18,029 bases of DNA from JAKFWF01 sp041745515 (lineage in GTDB: Bacteria; Pseudomonadota; Alphaproteobacteria; Rhizobiales; Hyphomicrobiaceae): the NCBI GenBank assembly GCA_041745515.1, contig JBGTIU010000169.1, forward strand, positions 1 to 18,029, given 5' to 3'. How positions within the stretch are numbered: the stretch's first letter is position 1; each line of letters starts with the position of its first letter. The position numbers and the translations under genes were made by a program. Below the pieces are notes generated by a model that had not been told where the DNA came from, searched no databases, and saw only the letters and a list, made by a program, of their open reading frames with translations. Positions 1-6,544 of this stretch are shown piece after piece.

Positions 1-81
1 TTCGGCTGCGGTATACTCTTTGATCTCGGCCTTCGCCTGCTCCACCATGGACTTGACGCTGCGGGTGATGGTCTGGGGCAT
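1..81 (-). CDS. Partial CDS (N-terminal 27 residues), possibly rhodanese-like domain protein
   Basis: The reading frame starts with ATG at 81-79 and is open to the window edge, giving 27 residues that begin MPQTITRSVKSMVEQAKAE. A GAGG ribosome binding site lies about 7 bases upstream of the ATG. The start resembles small alphaproteobacterial rhodanese-domain proteins that open with a similar MPxTxTRxxK stretch and a short amphipathic helix. That resemblance is from memory, and the catalytic cysteine loop would lie outside the window. The gene is divergent from the lipoprotein gene on the plus strand. Function is a weak inference; the existence of a gene here is fairly likely because start, ribosome binding site and open frame agree. 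Confidence 0.5.
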   Translation of the reverse strand, partial: MPQTITRSVKSMVEQAKAEIKEYTAAE

Positions 82-131
82 GGCAACCTCGCTGAAGTGC
101 GATCATGATGGCAGCGCCGACGCGCTGCGGC

Positions 132-137
132 ATCATA
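132..137 (-). promoter_or_regulatory. Candidate -10 box (TATGAT) for the divergent minus-strand gene
   Basis: The minus strand reads TATGAT at 137-132, about 50 bases before the ATG at 81, a good match to the sigma70 -10 consensus. The -35 position is poor: the hexamer 17 bases upstream, ATGCAA, matches TTGACA at only three positions. The box lies in the 80-base divergent interval between the partial minus-strand gene and the plus-strand lipoprotein gene. No convincing promoter was found for the lipoprotein gene. Confidence 0.3.
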
Positions 138-161
138 CTAGAAATTGACCGGATTTGCATC

Positions 162-644
162 ATGCCCACAGCCGTCCGCGCGACGATCTCAGTGTTGAGC
201 CTGATGGCAACGTGCGCGGTCGCAGGATGTACGAACGCATCCGGGCCTGAGCTGCTCCCAAAGATCGGCCCGAAGTCCCCCGACGCCCATATTCCGGGCC
301 AGCCGTACAAATTGACGGCGGAAGAACGAAGCCTCGATTGCAAGCGCCTCACAGGCCGGATGCAGGTCCGCATTCTGCAGATCAGAGATGCCAGCGAGCG
401 GAGCAGCGGCACTGCACTGGCGGGCGGCCTGCAGTCAGCGATAACGCCCGTGCTGGGTGGCACCACCTATGGCAGCGATCGGCAAGTCGATGTCGCACGC
501 GACAAGGCAGTGCTCGAAGCCATGAACGGGCTACTGGCCGACAAGAAGTGTGCGACCTATGACCTCGACGCGGAGCTGCGGCCGCGCTCGGTTCGCGATA
601 CGCCAACGCCGGTGCCGAAAGGGGCGGCAGTGAAAGCCCCGTGA
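162..644 (+). CDS. Small predicted lipoprotein of unknown function
   Basis: This 160-residue protein starts at the ATG at 162. The frame is open from 105, but the longer start would put 19 residues in front of a clear lipoprotein signal peptide. From 162 the protein has an Arg-containing n-region, a hydrophobic stretch (about residues 8-21) and a lipobox VAGC with the lipidated cysteine at 23. A membrane-anchored periplasmic or outer-membrane lipoprotein is therefore predicted. The mature part is mostly polar, with a cysteine in LDCKRLTGRMQVR and another in KKCATYDLDAEL, which could form a disulfide. The C-terminus is proline-rich. I recognise a similar uncharacterised lipoprotein type from Bradyrhizobium-like genomes but no function. 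It ends 8 bases from the convergent VOC gene, leaving no room for a conventional terminator. Confidence 0.75.
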   Translation: MPTAVRATISVLSLMATCAVAGCTNASGPELLPKIGPKSPDAHIPGQPYKLTAEERSLDCKRLTGRMQVRILQIRDASERSSGTALAGGLQSAITPVLGGTTYGSDRQVDVARDKAVLEAMNGLLADKKCATYDLDAELRPRSVRDTPTPVPKGAAVKAP

Positions 645-652
645 ACTTCCCC

Positions 653-1054
653 TTACGCCGGCCGATGGCAGACCGCCTCGATGCGATTGCCATCGGGGTC
701 GAGAAGAAACGCCGCGTAATAGCTCGGATGATAGTCCGCCCTGATGCCGGGAGGCCCGTCGCTGCTGCCACCCGCCGCGATACCCGCGGCATGGAACAAA
801 TCGACGGAAGCACGCGAGGACGCACGAAAGCACCAGTGTCGACGCGGTGAGTCCAGGTCGCCAGCCGCAACGCAGGGATCATATCTGATGGTCAGGTAGG
901 TATGTCCGTCAGTTTCAGCGCAATTGCGCTCGCCATATCCGATGGCGGTAGCCTCGCGCCAGACACAGGGTGCATCGAGTACAGCGAACACGGCATCGTA
1001 GAAGCGGGACGCAGCGGCAAAATTCCGCACGGTGATGGAGACATGATCAAGCAT
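653..1054 (-). CDS. VOC family (glyoxalase/bleomycin-resistance-like) protein
   Basis: The 133-residue protein has the vicinal oxygen chelate fold pattern. It opens MLDHVSITVRNFAAASRFYD, the usual first beta-strand and helix with a potential metal ligand His4. The middle carries RRHWCFRA with His73, and the end carries the classic FLLDPDGNRIEAV with Glu126. His4, His73 and Glu126 are plausible metal ligands, so it may be a small metal-dependent enzyme such as a glyoxalase-type lyase or isomerase; the substrate cannot be told from sequence. It follows adk on the same strand after a 139-base gap filled by two palindromic elements, and its start codon lies 10 bases past the second one. It is convergent with the lipoprotein gene. 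Five cysteines in 133 residues is rather high. Confidence 0.85.
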   Translation of the reverse strand: MLDHVSITVRNFAAASRFYDAVFAVLDAPCVWREATAIGYGERNCAETDGHTYLTIRYDPCVAAGDLDSPRRHWCFRASSRASVDLFHAAGIAAGGSSDGPPGIRADYHPSYYAAFLLDPDGNRIEAVCHRPA

Positions 1055-1064
1055 GGCCGAGCCG

Positions 1065-1107
1065 CTAGGGTCTGTCCGGTTTTGGTTGAATCGTGGACAG
1101 ACCCTAG
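1065..1107. repeat. Palindromic element with perfect 13-bp inverted arms
   Basis: Arms CTAGGGTCTGTCC (1065-1077) and GGACAGACCCTAG (1095-1107) are perfect reverse complements around a 17-base spacer. Both outer ends are CTAG. There is no U-tract on either strand, so it does not look like a standard intrinsic terminator. No target-site duplication is visible. I believe this sequence occurs in many copies in Bradyrhizobium-like genomes, but that is recollection. It sits between adk and the VOC gene and its edge is 10 bases before the VOC start codon, so it could affect VOC translation or act as an mRNA 3'-end hairpin for adk. Confidence 0.8.
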
Positions 1108-1121
1108 TTCCTTGTTTTGTC

Positions 1122-1164
1122 GTGCTTCTTATCGGAAAACCGCTTCACACTTTTCCGGAAGCAC
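1122..1164. repeat. Rhizobial-type palindromic intergenic repeat (hairpin)
   Basis: This is a two-part palindrome. The outer arms are GTGCTTC (1122-1128) and GAAGCAC (1158-1164); the inner arms are CGGAAAA (1133-1139) and TTTTCCG (1151-1157). On the minus strand the core reads CCGGAAAAGTGTGAAGCGG. I recognise this from a very common dispersed repeat of Bradyrhizobium and relatives, whose arms usually read GAGCATGAT rather than GTGCTTC. Both arms have changed here yet still pair, which points to conserved base-pairing. It lies 29 bases past the adk stop codon and may stabilise or end the spc transcript, although no U-run follows. Confidence 0.75.
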
Positions 1165-1193
1165 TCTAGCTTATTTCGCCTGGAAAACCGCGG

Positions 1194-1805
1194 TTATATC
1201 AATTCGGACTTCGACGAACGTTCTCCAGCGCGCAGTATCTGTTCGATACGCTGCGTCACGTTCTCGATCGGCGCCAGCCCATCGATCGACTTCAGTTTGC
1301 CAAGCGCGAAGTAGTAGCCGATCAGCGGCGATGTTTCACGATAATAGGCCCAAAGTCTCGTCTTCAAGGCTTCGGCGGTGTCGTCGGCCCTGGCAACTGC
1401 GCCCGTGGCGACCGCATCAGCGGCACGTTTCTCGACGCGTGCAAGGAGCGCCGCATCATCGACGCGGAACTCGATGACCACGTCGATCGTACGCCCAATC
1501 CTGCTCAGCAGCCGATCCAGTGCCGCCGCCTGCGGCAGGGTGCGCGGAAACCCATCCAGAATGAAGCCGGGATTGCAATCGGGCTCGGCGACCCGGTCTT
1601 CGACGATGCGAATGACGATATCATCGGAGACGAGGCCGCCTTTCTCCATGATTGACTTTGCCTGCCGGCCAACCGCGGTGCCGGCCTTTACTGCTGCACG
1701 CAGCATCTCGCCGGTCGACAGTTGGACAATGCCGTGGGTCTTGGCGATCGAGGCAGCCTGCGTGCCCTTGCCCGCTCCAGGCGGCCCCAGCAGGATCAGG
1801 TTCAT
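1194..1805 (-). CDS. adk: Adenylate kinase, short-LID form
   Basis: The enzyme converts ATP and AMP to two ADP in the cytoplasm. The 203-residue protein has the P-loop GPPGAGKGT at residues 7-15, the AMP-binding stretch LSTGEMLRAAV and the GFPRTLPQAAAL signature. The LID region after RVEKRA is short and lacks the four-cysteine zinc site of Gram-positive enzymes, as in other alphaproteobacteria. Its ATG overlaps the secY stop by four bases (ATGA), so translation is probably coupled to secY. In most relatives rpsM follows; here a gap with two palindromes follows, making adk the last gene of the cluster in this window. Confidence 0.97.
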   Translation of the reverse strand: MNLILLGPPGAGKGTQAASIAKTHGIVQLSTGEMLRAAVKAGTAVGRQAKSIMEKGGLVSDDIVIRIVEDRVAEPDCNPGFILDGFPRTLPQAAALDRLLSRIGRTIDVVIEFRVDDAALLARVEKRAADAVATGAVARADDTAEALKTRLWAYYRETSPLIGYYFALGKLKSIDGLAPIENVTQRIEQILRAGERSSKSELI

Positions 1806-3160
1806 CCGCGCCCCTTGCCCCCCCTCAGCTTCGATTTCTTGATCAGCCCCTCATACTGCTGGGCAAGCAAATGGCTTTGCACTTGCGAGACGGTATCCAT
1901 CGTCACGCTGACCGCAATCAGCAAAGACGTGCCACCAAAATAGAAGGGCACGGCCGCATAGGATATCAGCATTTCGGGCAGCACGCACACGATGGCTAGG
2001 TACATCGCGCCTACGACCGTGATGCGGGTCAGCACGTAATCGATATATTCGGCCGTCTGCGCACCCGGACGGCGGCCCGGAAGGAACCCACCGTACTTGC
2101 GCAGATTGTCGGCTGTCTCCTGCGGATTGAACACGACTGCCGTGTAGAAAAAGCAGAAAAACACGATCAGCAGTACATAGATGGCAATGTGTAAAGGTTG
2201 GCCGCGGCCCAGCGCTGCCACGATCCAAGAAAGCCATTCGGGGCCGGTAGCGCCCGGTCCCGCCGAGAACTGCGCCGCAGTGATCGGCAACAGCAGCAGG
2301 GACGATGCAAAGATCGGCGGGAGCACGCCGGAGGAGTTCAGTTTCAGCGGCAGGTGCGACGAGTCCCCTTGGAACATCCGGTTGCCCACCTGCCGCTTCG
2401 GGTACTGAATCAGCAATCGCCGCTGTGCCCGCTCGATAAATACGATTGCCGCCACGACCACCAGCATCAACGCGAGCAGCGAGAGCAACAGGAAGGTCGA
2501 CAGCGAACCCGTGCGTGCCAACTCGAACAGGGACACAATCGCACCAGGGAGCCCCGCCACAATGCCTGCAAAGATGATCAGCGAAATGCCGTTTCCGACG
2601 CCGCGCGCGGTGATCTGCTCGCCGACCCACATGATGAACATGGTGCCGCCGACCAGCGTAATGACCGTGGTAATGCGGAAGAACCAGCCAGGATCGATGA
2701 CCACCGACGCACCGCCAGCATTCGAGCCTTCGAGGCCGACCGCAATGCCGTAGGCCTGGACTGTGGCCAGGATCACGGTGAGATAGCGGGTATACTGGTT
2801 GATGGTCTTGCGGCCTTGCTCGCCTTCTTTCTTCAGCGCTTCGAGGCGCTTATCGACCGACGACATCAGCTGCATGATGATCGACGCGGAAATATACGGC
2901 ATGATGTTCAGTGCGAAGATCGCCATCCGCTCCACGGCGCCGCCCGCGAACAGGTTCAGCATGCCGAGGATACCGGTCGAATTGGACTTGAACGCCTGCC
3001 CGAAGGCGACGGGATCGATACCCGGAATCGGGATGAAGGTGCCCACGCGATACACCAGCAACGCGGCAAGCGTGAACCAGATGCGCCGCTTCAACTCTTC
3101 GGCCTTGGAGAAGGCGCCAAAGTTCAGGTTTGCGGCCAGCTGCTCGGCGGCGGATGCCAT
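1802..3160 (-). CDS. secY: Preprotein translocase subunit SecY
   Basis: SecY is the channel-forming core of the Sec translocon in the inner membrane, working with SecE, SecG and SecA. The 452-residue product is close to the family norm. It begins with a cytoplasmic amphipathic segment ending in EELKRRIWFT, then the first membrane helix and the typical GTFIPIPGIDP loop. Multiple hydrophobic stretches consistent with ten helices follow. Recognisable conserved segments include MPYISASIIMQLM and the cytoplasmic loop ERAQRRLLIQYPKRQVGNRM. The chosen ATG has a GAGGAG ribosome binding site 8 bases upstream. It is separated from rplO by 176 bases, the longest gap inside the cluster, and overlaps adk by four bases. 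The extra spacing could allow separate control, but no clear promoter is visible in the gap. Confidence 0.98.
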   Translation of the reverse strand: MASAAEQLAANLNFGAFSKAEELKRRIWFTLAALLVYRVGTFIPIPGIDPVAFGQAFKSNSTGILGMLNLFAGGAVERMAIFALNIMPYISASIIMQLMSSVDKRLEALKKEGEQGRKTINQYTRYLTVILATVQAYGIAVGLEGSNAGGASVVIDPGWFFRITTVITLVGGTMFIMWVGEQITARGVGNGISLIIFAGIVAGLPGAIVSLFELARTGSLSTFLLLSLLALMLVVVAAIVFIERAQRRLLIQYPKRQVGNRMFQGDSSHLPLKLNSSGVLPPIFASSLLLLPITAAQFSAGPGATGPEWLSWIVAALGRGQPLHIAIYVLLIVFFCFFYTAVVFNPQETADNLRKYGGFLPGRRPGAQTAEYIDYVLTRITVVGAMYLAIVCVLPEMLISYAAVPFYFGGTSLLIAVSVTMDTVSQVQSHLLAQQYEGLIKKSKLRGGKGRG

Positions 3161-3213
3161 GGGATTTTCTCCTCGACCCCGGAGCGGGCGGCCCCGGCAG
3201 CGGTTATATGGGC

Positions 3214-3238
3214 GGTCTCACTGCGACTATGTGAGGCC
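3214..3238 (-). other. Small hairpin in the rplO-secY gap
   Basis: The minus-strand arms GGCCTCAC and GTGAGACC can pair at seven of eight positions around a 9-base loop. No U-run follows, so it is not a convincing terminator. It lies about 50 bases before the secY start in the longest intercistronic gap of the cluster. I see no strong promoter in this gap, and the element may have no function. Confidence 0.3.
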
Positions 3239-3336
3239 GGATCGGTTCAAATCTAAGGCAAGGCGCAATTCAAAGACCCGCGAGACTGGCCGAGATCTGG
3301 GCCAAAGCGGCTTTCATTCAGCCACCTGTCGAATCG

Positions 3337-3891
3337 CTAATCGTCAGCCTTACCGCCCTTCTGCTTCGTGCCTTTAGCGGCCTTCTTCGCGGCCGTTTTT
3401 TTGCGTTTGGCTTCGTCGTCCGGCAGAACCTTGAGCTCAATCACCTTGATCGACCCGCCGGCTTTCTCAACTGCAGCCTTGGCCGATGCCGACGCATGAT
3501 CGATCGTCAACGTCAACTTCGTCTTGAGCTCGCCACCGCCAAGCAGCCGCAGACCGTCCTTGGCGCGACGCAGGACGCCAGCCGCGACGAGAGATGCGAC
3601 CGTGATCGGCTTTGACGCGTCCAAGCGCTTTGCGTCGACGGCCTCCTGCAGGTCACCGATATTGATCTCGTTATAGTCCTTCGGACGCCACTTGTTGAAG
3701 CCGCGCTTCGGCAAGCGACGGTGCAGCGGCATCTGGCCGCCCTCGAAGCCGCCGATTCGAACGCCCGACCGCGCCGTCTGGCCTTTGCCGCCGCGGCCAC
3801 CGGTCTTGCCGACGCCCGAGCCGATACCGCGGCCGATGCGGACCCGGGTTTTCTTCGACCCGGCGTTGTCTTGAATATCGTTGAGGCGCAT
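3337..3891 (-). CDS. rplO: 50S ribosomal protein L15 (uL15) with lysine-rich C-terminal tail
   Basis: L15 is a late-assembling 50S protein that binds 23S rRNA. The 184-residue protein starts MRLNDIQDN at 3891, with AAAGGAG upstream (GGAG ends 9 bases before the ATG). The in-frame upstream start at 3975 would overlap rpmD and add 28 non-conserved residues, so I reject it. The N-terminal Gly/Arg-rich segment (about residues 16-50: RVRIGRGIGSGVGKTGGRG and following) and the C-terminal KAAVEKAGGSIKVIE are standard. From about residue 157 there is a Lys/Ala/Gly-rich tail (AKRKKTAAKKAAKGTKQKGG) that exceeds the usual length of about 145-165 residues. The gene sits between rpmD and secY as expected. 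Confidence 0.96.
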   Translation of the reverse strand: MRLNDIQDNAGSKKTRVRIGRGIGSGVGKTGGRGGKGQTARSGVRIGGFEGGQMPLHRRLPKRGFNKWRPKDYNEINIGDLQEAVDAKRLDASKPITVASLVAAGVLRRAKDGLRLLGGGELKTKLTLTIDHASASAKAAVEKAGGSIKVIELKVLPDDEAKRKKTAAKKAAKGTKQKGGKADD

Positions 3892-3937
3892 GTCCTCGAA
3901 CTCCTTTGACCCGCGATGTCGGCGGGGCTCTTGCTTG

Positions 3938-4138
3938 TTAGGCTTTCTCGTCGACGATGCGAACGAGATGGGCAACCTTGGTGATCATGCCGCGCACCTC
4001 AGGCGTATCGCCCAAGGTCTTGCGCCGATGCAGCTTGTTGAGGCCGAGGCCGATCAGCGTGCCGCGCTGACGGTCGGGCCGCCTACTAGGACTCGCGATC
4101 TGCTCGACCGTAATCGTTTTACGGGGTGCTTTAGCCAT
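3938..4138 (-). CDS. rpmD: 50S ribosomal protein L30 (uL30)
   Basis: This 66-residue protein begins MAKAPRKTITVEQ and contains the family core GTLIGLGLNKLHRRKTLGD, followed by the TPEVRGMITKVAHLVRIVDE segment. The length is normal for bacterial L30. L30 is a peripheral 50S protein that binds 23S rRNA. The gene lies between rpsE (50-base gap) and rplO (46-base gap), its standard place in the spc cluster. Identity is secure from the combination of core motif and position. Confidence 0.96.
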   Translation of the reverse strand: MAKAPRKTITVEQIASPSRRPDRQRGTLIGLGLNKLHRRKTLGDTPEVRGMITKVAHLVRIVDEKA

Positions 4139-4188
4139 GGTTATCTACCTGATTTCGTCTACCGGCCATGCTGCAAGGACTGCTTGGC

Positions 4189-4776
4189 TCACGCCTCGCT
4201 GACTGCTTCGCTTTCCGTCACTGAACCATCGCGACGGCGTGCGACGATGTCGCCGTATTTCTTGCCGCGGCGGGCAGCGACGCCGCGCGGATTTTCCTGA
4301 TGCTTCAGCCCGTCGAAGGTCGCCCGCACCATGTTATAGGGGTTGGACGAGCCCAGCGACTTGGCAACTACGTCCTGCACGCCGAGCATCTCGAACACGG
4401 CGCGCATCGGGCCACCGGCAATGATGCCGGTTCCGGCCGGAGCCGAGCGCAGGACTACCTTGCCAGCGCCGTGACGGCCTTCGCTGTCATGATGCAGCGT
4501 GCGCCCCTCGCGCAACGGCACCTTGACGAGCGCCCGACGAGCGGCCTCCGTTGCCTTGCGGATCGCCTCGGGTACTTCTCGAGCCTTGCCATGGCCAAAG
4601 CCGACCCGGCCCTTGAGATCTCCGACAACGACGAGCGCCGCGAAGCCGAAGCGCTTGCCGCCCTTCACGACTTTTGCAACACGATTGATGCCGACGAGCT
4701 TGTCCGAAAACTCGCTGTCGGCTTTCTCGGTCTTACGGCCGCGATCTCGACTGCCACCACCGGGGGAACGTGCCAC
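4189..4776 (-). CDS. rpsE: 30S ribosomal protein S5 (uS5), GTG start
   Basis: S5 stabilises the 30S body and affects decoding accuracy and mRNA helicase activity. The 195-residue protein has a variable basic N-terminus (about 1-25), the double-stranded RNA-binding-type domain (FSDKLVGINRVAKVVKGGKR onward) and the C-terminal domain with AGTGIIAGGPMRAVFEMLG and SLGSSNPYNMVRAT. The initiation codon is GTG (4776-4774), with AAGGGA upstream at suitable spacing; no ATG lies nearby in frame. It follows rplR after 23 bases. The use of GTG is shared with rpsS in this cluster. Confidence 0.97.
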   Translation of the reverse strand: MARSPGGGSRDRGRKTEKADSEFSDKLVGINRVAKVVKGGKRFGFAALVVVGDLKGRVGFGHGKAREVPEAIRKATEAARRALVKVPLREGRTLHHDSEGRHGAGKVVLRSAPAGTGIIAGGPMRAVFEMLGVQDVVAKSLGSSNPYNMVRATFDGLKHQENPRGVAARRGKKYGDIVARRRDGSVTESEAVSEA

Positions 4777-4799
4777 GGGTTAGTCCCTTCTCTTGAGTT

Positions 4800-5162
4800 C
4801 TAGAATTCCAAACCGCCTTCACGCGCGGCCTCCGCCAGCGCCTTGACGCGACCGTGGTAGATGAACCCTCCGCGGTCGAACACGACGCTTTTTACACCGG
4901 CCTTTGCGGCGCGCTCGGCAACCAGCTTGCCCACCACCGCTGCTGCGGCCTTGTCGGCACCGGTCTTCAAGCTCGAGCGCAACTCTTTTTCCAGGCTCGA
5001 CGCAGCAGCGACAGTGACGCCGCTCGAATCGTCGATGACCTGGGCATAGATGTGCTTCGACGAACGGTGCACCGAAAGCCGGGCACGGCCATTCGCCACT
5101 TTCTTCAGGTTACGGCGAACCTTGGCTTTTCGCCGGTCCGTCTGTGAAATACGCGCAGCCAT
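4800..5162 (-). CDS. rplR: 50S ribosomal protein L18 (uL18)
   Basis: L18 binds 5S rRNA and helps build the central protuberance. The protein begins MAARISQTDRRKAKVRR and carries the diagnostic RARLSVHRSSKHIYAQVIDD. It ends with the typical VVFDRGGFIYHGRVKALAEA and EGGLEF. I choose the ATG at 5162 (120 residues), because an AAGGA site lies 9 bases upstream; the in-frame TTG at 5171 would sit directly against that site. It starts 12 bases after the rplF stop. The length matches alphaproteobacterial L18. Confidence 0.96.
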   Translation of the reverse strand: MAARISQTDRRKAKVRRNLKKVANGRARLSVHRSSKHIYAQVIDDSSGVTVAAASSLEKELRSSLKTGADKAAAAVVGKLVAERAAKAGVKSVVFDRGGFIYHGRVKALAEAAREGGLEF

Positions 5163-5174
5163 GATGCCCAATCC

Positions 5175-5717
5175 TTACTTCTTCTTGCCTTCCTTGCGGA
5201 ATATGAACTCGCCTTTGTGGCGGATGCCCTTGCCCTGATAGGGCTCCGGCGGACGATAGCTGCGGATGTCGGCCGCGACCTGGCCAACAAGTTGCTTGTC
5301 GATGCCGCTGACCGTGATGATCTCCTGCTTCGCGCCTGCAACCTTCACGTCGACGCCCGCCGGCACCTTGTGCAGCACTTCATGACTGAACCCGATCTGA
5401 AGTTGCAGTTGATCCTTGCCCTTCATCGCGGCTCGATAACCAACCCCCTGGATCTCGAGTGTGCTGGTGTAGCCGTCTACCGTGCCCGAGATCAGATTGG
5501 CGACCATGGTGCGCGACATGCCCCACATGGCCCGCGCCTTCTTGGTTTCTTCGCGCGGCTGCACGGAAACGCCGCCCGGCGTCATTTCGACCTTGATCTC
5601 GTCCGGAACGGTAAAGGACAATTCGCCTTTCGGCCCCTTCACCTTGACCGTCTGGCCAGCCACCTGCGCCGTCACCTTCGACGGAACCGGGACCGGTTTC
5701 TTACCGATGCGCGACAT
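5175..5717 (-). CDS. rplF: 50S ribosomal protein L6 (uL6)
   Basis: L6 sits near the sarcin-ricin loop and the GTPase-associated region of the 50S subunit. The 180-residue product opens MSRIGKKPVPVPSKV and has the two tandem L6 domains (about residues 10-82 and 90-170). It ends with the family signature PEPYQGKGIRHKGEFIFRKE. Length is normal. It follows rpsH after 57 bases and precedes rplR by 12 bases, its usual place in the spc cluster. No unusual features were noticed. Confidence 0.97.
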   Translation of the reverse strand: MSRIGKKPVPVPSKVTAQVAGQTVKVKGPKGELSFTVPDEIKVEMTPGGVSVQPREETKKARAMWGMSRTMVANLISGTVDGYTSTLEIQGVGYRAAMKGKDQLQLQIGFSHEVLHKVPAGVDVKVAGAKQEIITVSGIDKQLVGQVAADIRSYRPPEPYQGKGIRHKGEFIFRKEGKKK

Positions 5718-5774
5718 TGTCCACTACCCTTCAATCTCAATCCCGGCGGCGTCCTGCGCGGATGCGCCGGCGTA

Positions 5775-6173
5775 TCAGAAAATATTACAGAGAACTTCGC
5801 CGCCGACGTTCTCTTCCCGCGCCTTCCAGTCCGGCATCACGCCCTTCGGCGTCGAGACGATCGCCACGCCGAGCCCATTGGCGACGGTCGGCAGATCCTT
5901 GACCGGCGAATAAACCCGGCGGCCGGGCTTCGATACCCGTTCGATTTCGCGAATTGCGGGCTGGCCGTTGCTGTATTTCAGCTCGATCTCGAATTCGGGC
6001 GTAGCTCCCTTGAGTTCGATGCGGGAATAATCACGGATGTAGCCTTCGTCCTTCAGCACGTCCAGCACGCGGCCGCGCAGCATCGACGCCGGCGTCGACA
6101 CCTTCGGACGCTTGCGCATCTGCGCGTTGCGAATGCGGGTCAGCATATCACCCAGCGGATCGTTGATCGCCAT
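5775..6173 (-). CDS. rpsH: 30S ribosomal protein S8 (uS8)
   Basis: S8 binds helix 21 of 16S rRNA and in Escherichia coli represses the spc operon by binding near the rplE start. The 132-residue protein starts MAINDPLGDMLTRIRNAQMR, a universal S8 opening. It ends with the conserved GVAIVSTPKGVMPDWKARE and GGEVLCNIF. Length and position between rpsN (17 bases) and rplF are standard. I could not identify an S8-binding mimic in the upstream mRNA by eye, so autoregulation here is unproven. Confidence 0.97.
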   Translation of the reverse strand: MAINDPLGDMLTRIRNAQMRKRPKVSTPASMLRGRVLDVLKDEGYIRDYSRIELKGATPEFEIELKYSNGQPAIREIERVSKPGRRVYSPVKDLPTVANGLGVAIVSTPKGVMPDWKAREENVGGEVLCNIF

Positions 6174-6190
6174 CGGTTTCTGGCCCTCCT

Positions 6191-6496
6191 TTACCAGCTG
6201 GACTTGGTCATGCCCGGGATCATGCCTTGACTGGCAAGCTCCCGCAGTTGGTTACGGCAAACCCGCAACTTGCGATAAAATCCGCGCGCGCGCCCCGTAA
6301 TCTCGCACCGGTTGCGGATGCGGGTCTTGGATGAATTGCGCGGCATCTCGGCGAGCTTCATCTGCGCGGCAAAACGCTCTTCGCGCGGCTTGGCGCGATC
6401 CATGATCACGTCCTTGAGCCGCTTTCGCTTGGCCGCTTTTTCGGCGACAAGTTTGCGCCGGTATTTGTTCTTTTCGACTGAACTGGTCTTTGCCAT
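6191..6496 (-). CDS. rpsN: 30S ribosomal protein S14, zinc-independent (C-) form
   Basis: S14 binds the 16S 3' major domain in the 30S head. The 101-residue protein is the long form without CxxC zinc pairs; its only two cysteines are at 64 and 80 in the NRCEITGRARGFYRKLRVCR block. The start is ATG at 6496, set by a GGAGG at 6506-6502 five bases upstream. The in-frame upstream ATG at 6508 would lie ahead of this site and add four non-conserved residues. It ends with the typical LASQGMIPGMTKSSW. Neighbours are rplE (48 bases) and rpsH (17 bases). Confidence 0.97.
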   Translation of the reverse strand: MAKTSSVEKNKYRRKLVAEKAAKRKRLKDVIMDRAKPREERFAAQMKLAEMPRNSSKTRIRNRCEITGRARGFYRKLRVCRNQLRELASQGMIPGMTKSSW

Positions 6497-6544
6497 CAAA
6501 TCCTCCAAAGGCCTTTCGGCGCGAAACGTCTTGCCGAGGTCCCT

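Noticed and set aside
105..161. Longer start for the plus-strand lipoprotein
   Set aside because: It would bury the signal peptide and lipobox behind 19 residues. The ATG at 162 gives a normal lipoprotein signal length.
1065..1107. Intrinsic terminator for the spc cluster
   Set aside because: The stem is strong but no U-run follows on the transcribed strand, so it is annotated as a palindromic repeat instead.
2198..3256. Long plus-strand open frame (352 codons) antisense to secY
   Set aside because: It is the shadow of a GC-rich gene on the other strand. The encoded sequence is low-complexity (Arg, His, Gln, Asp-rich) with no domain, and secY is certain.
3892..3975. Longer rplO start giving 212 residues
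   Set aside because: The added 28 residues are non-conserved and overlap rpmD. The start at 3891 has a good ribosome binding site and the canonical N-terminus.
5217..6230. Long plus-strand open frame (337 codons) antisense to rplF and rpsH
   Set aside because: It spans two real ribosomal protein genes and the gap between them, and resembles no protein family. A codon-bias artefact explains it.
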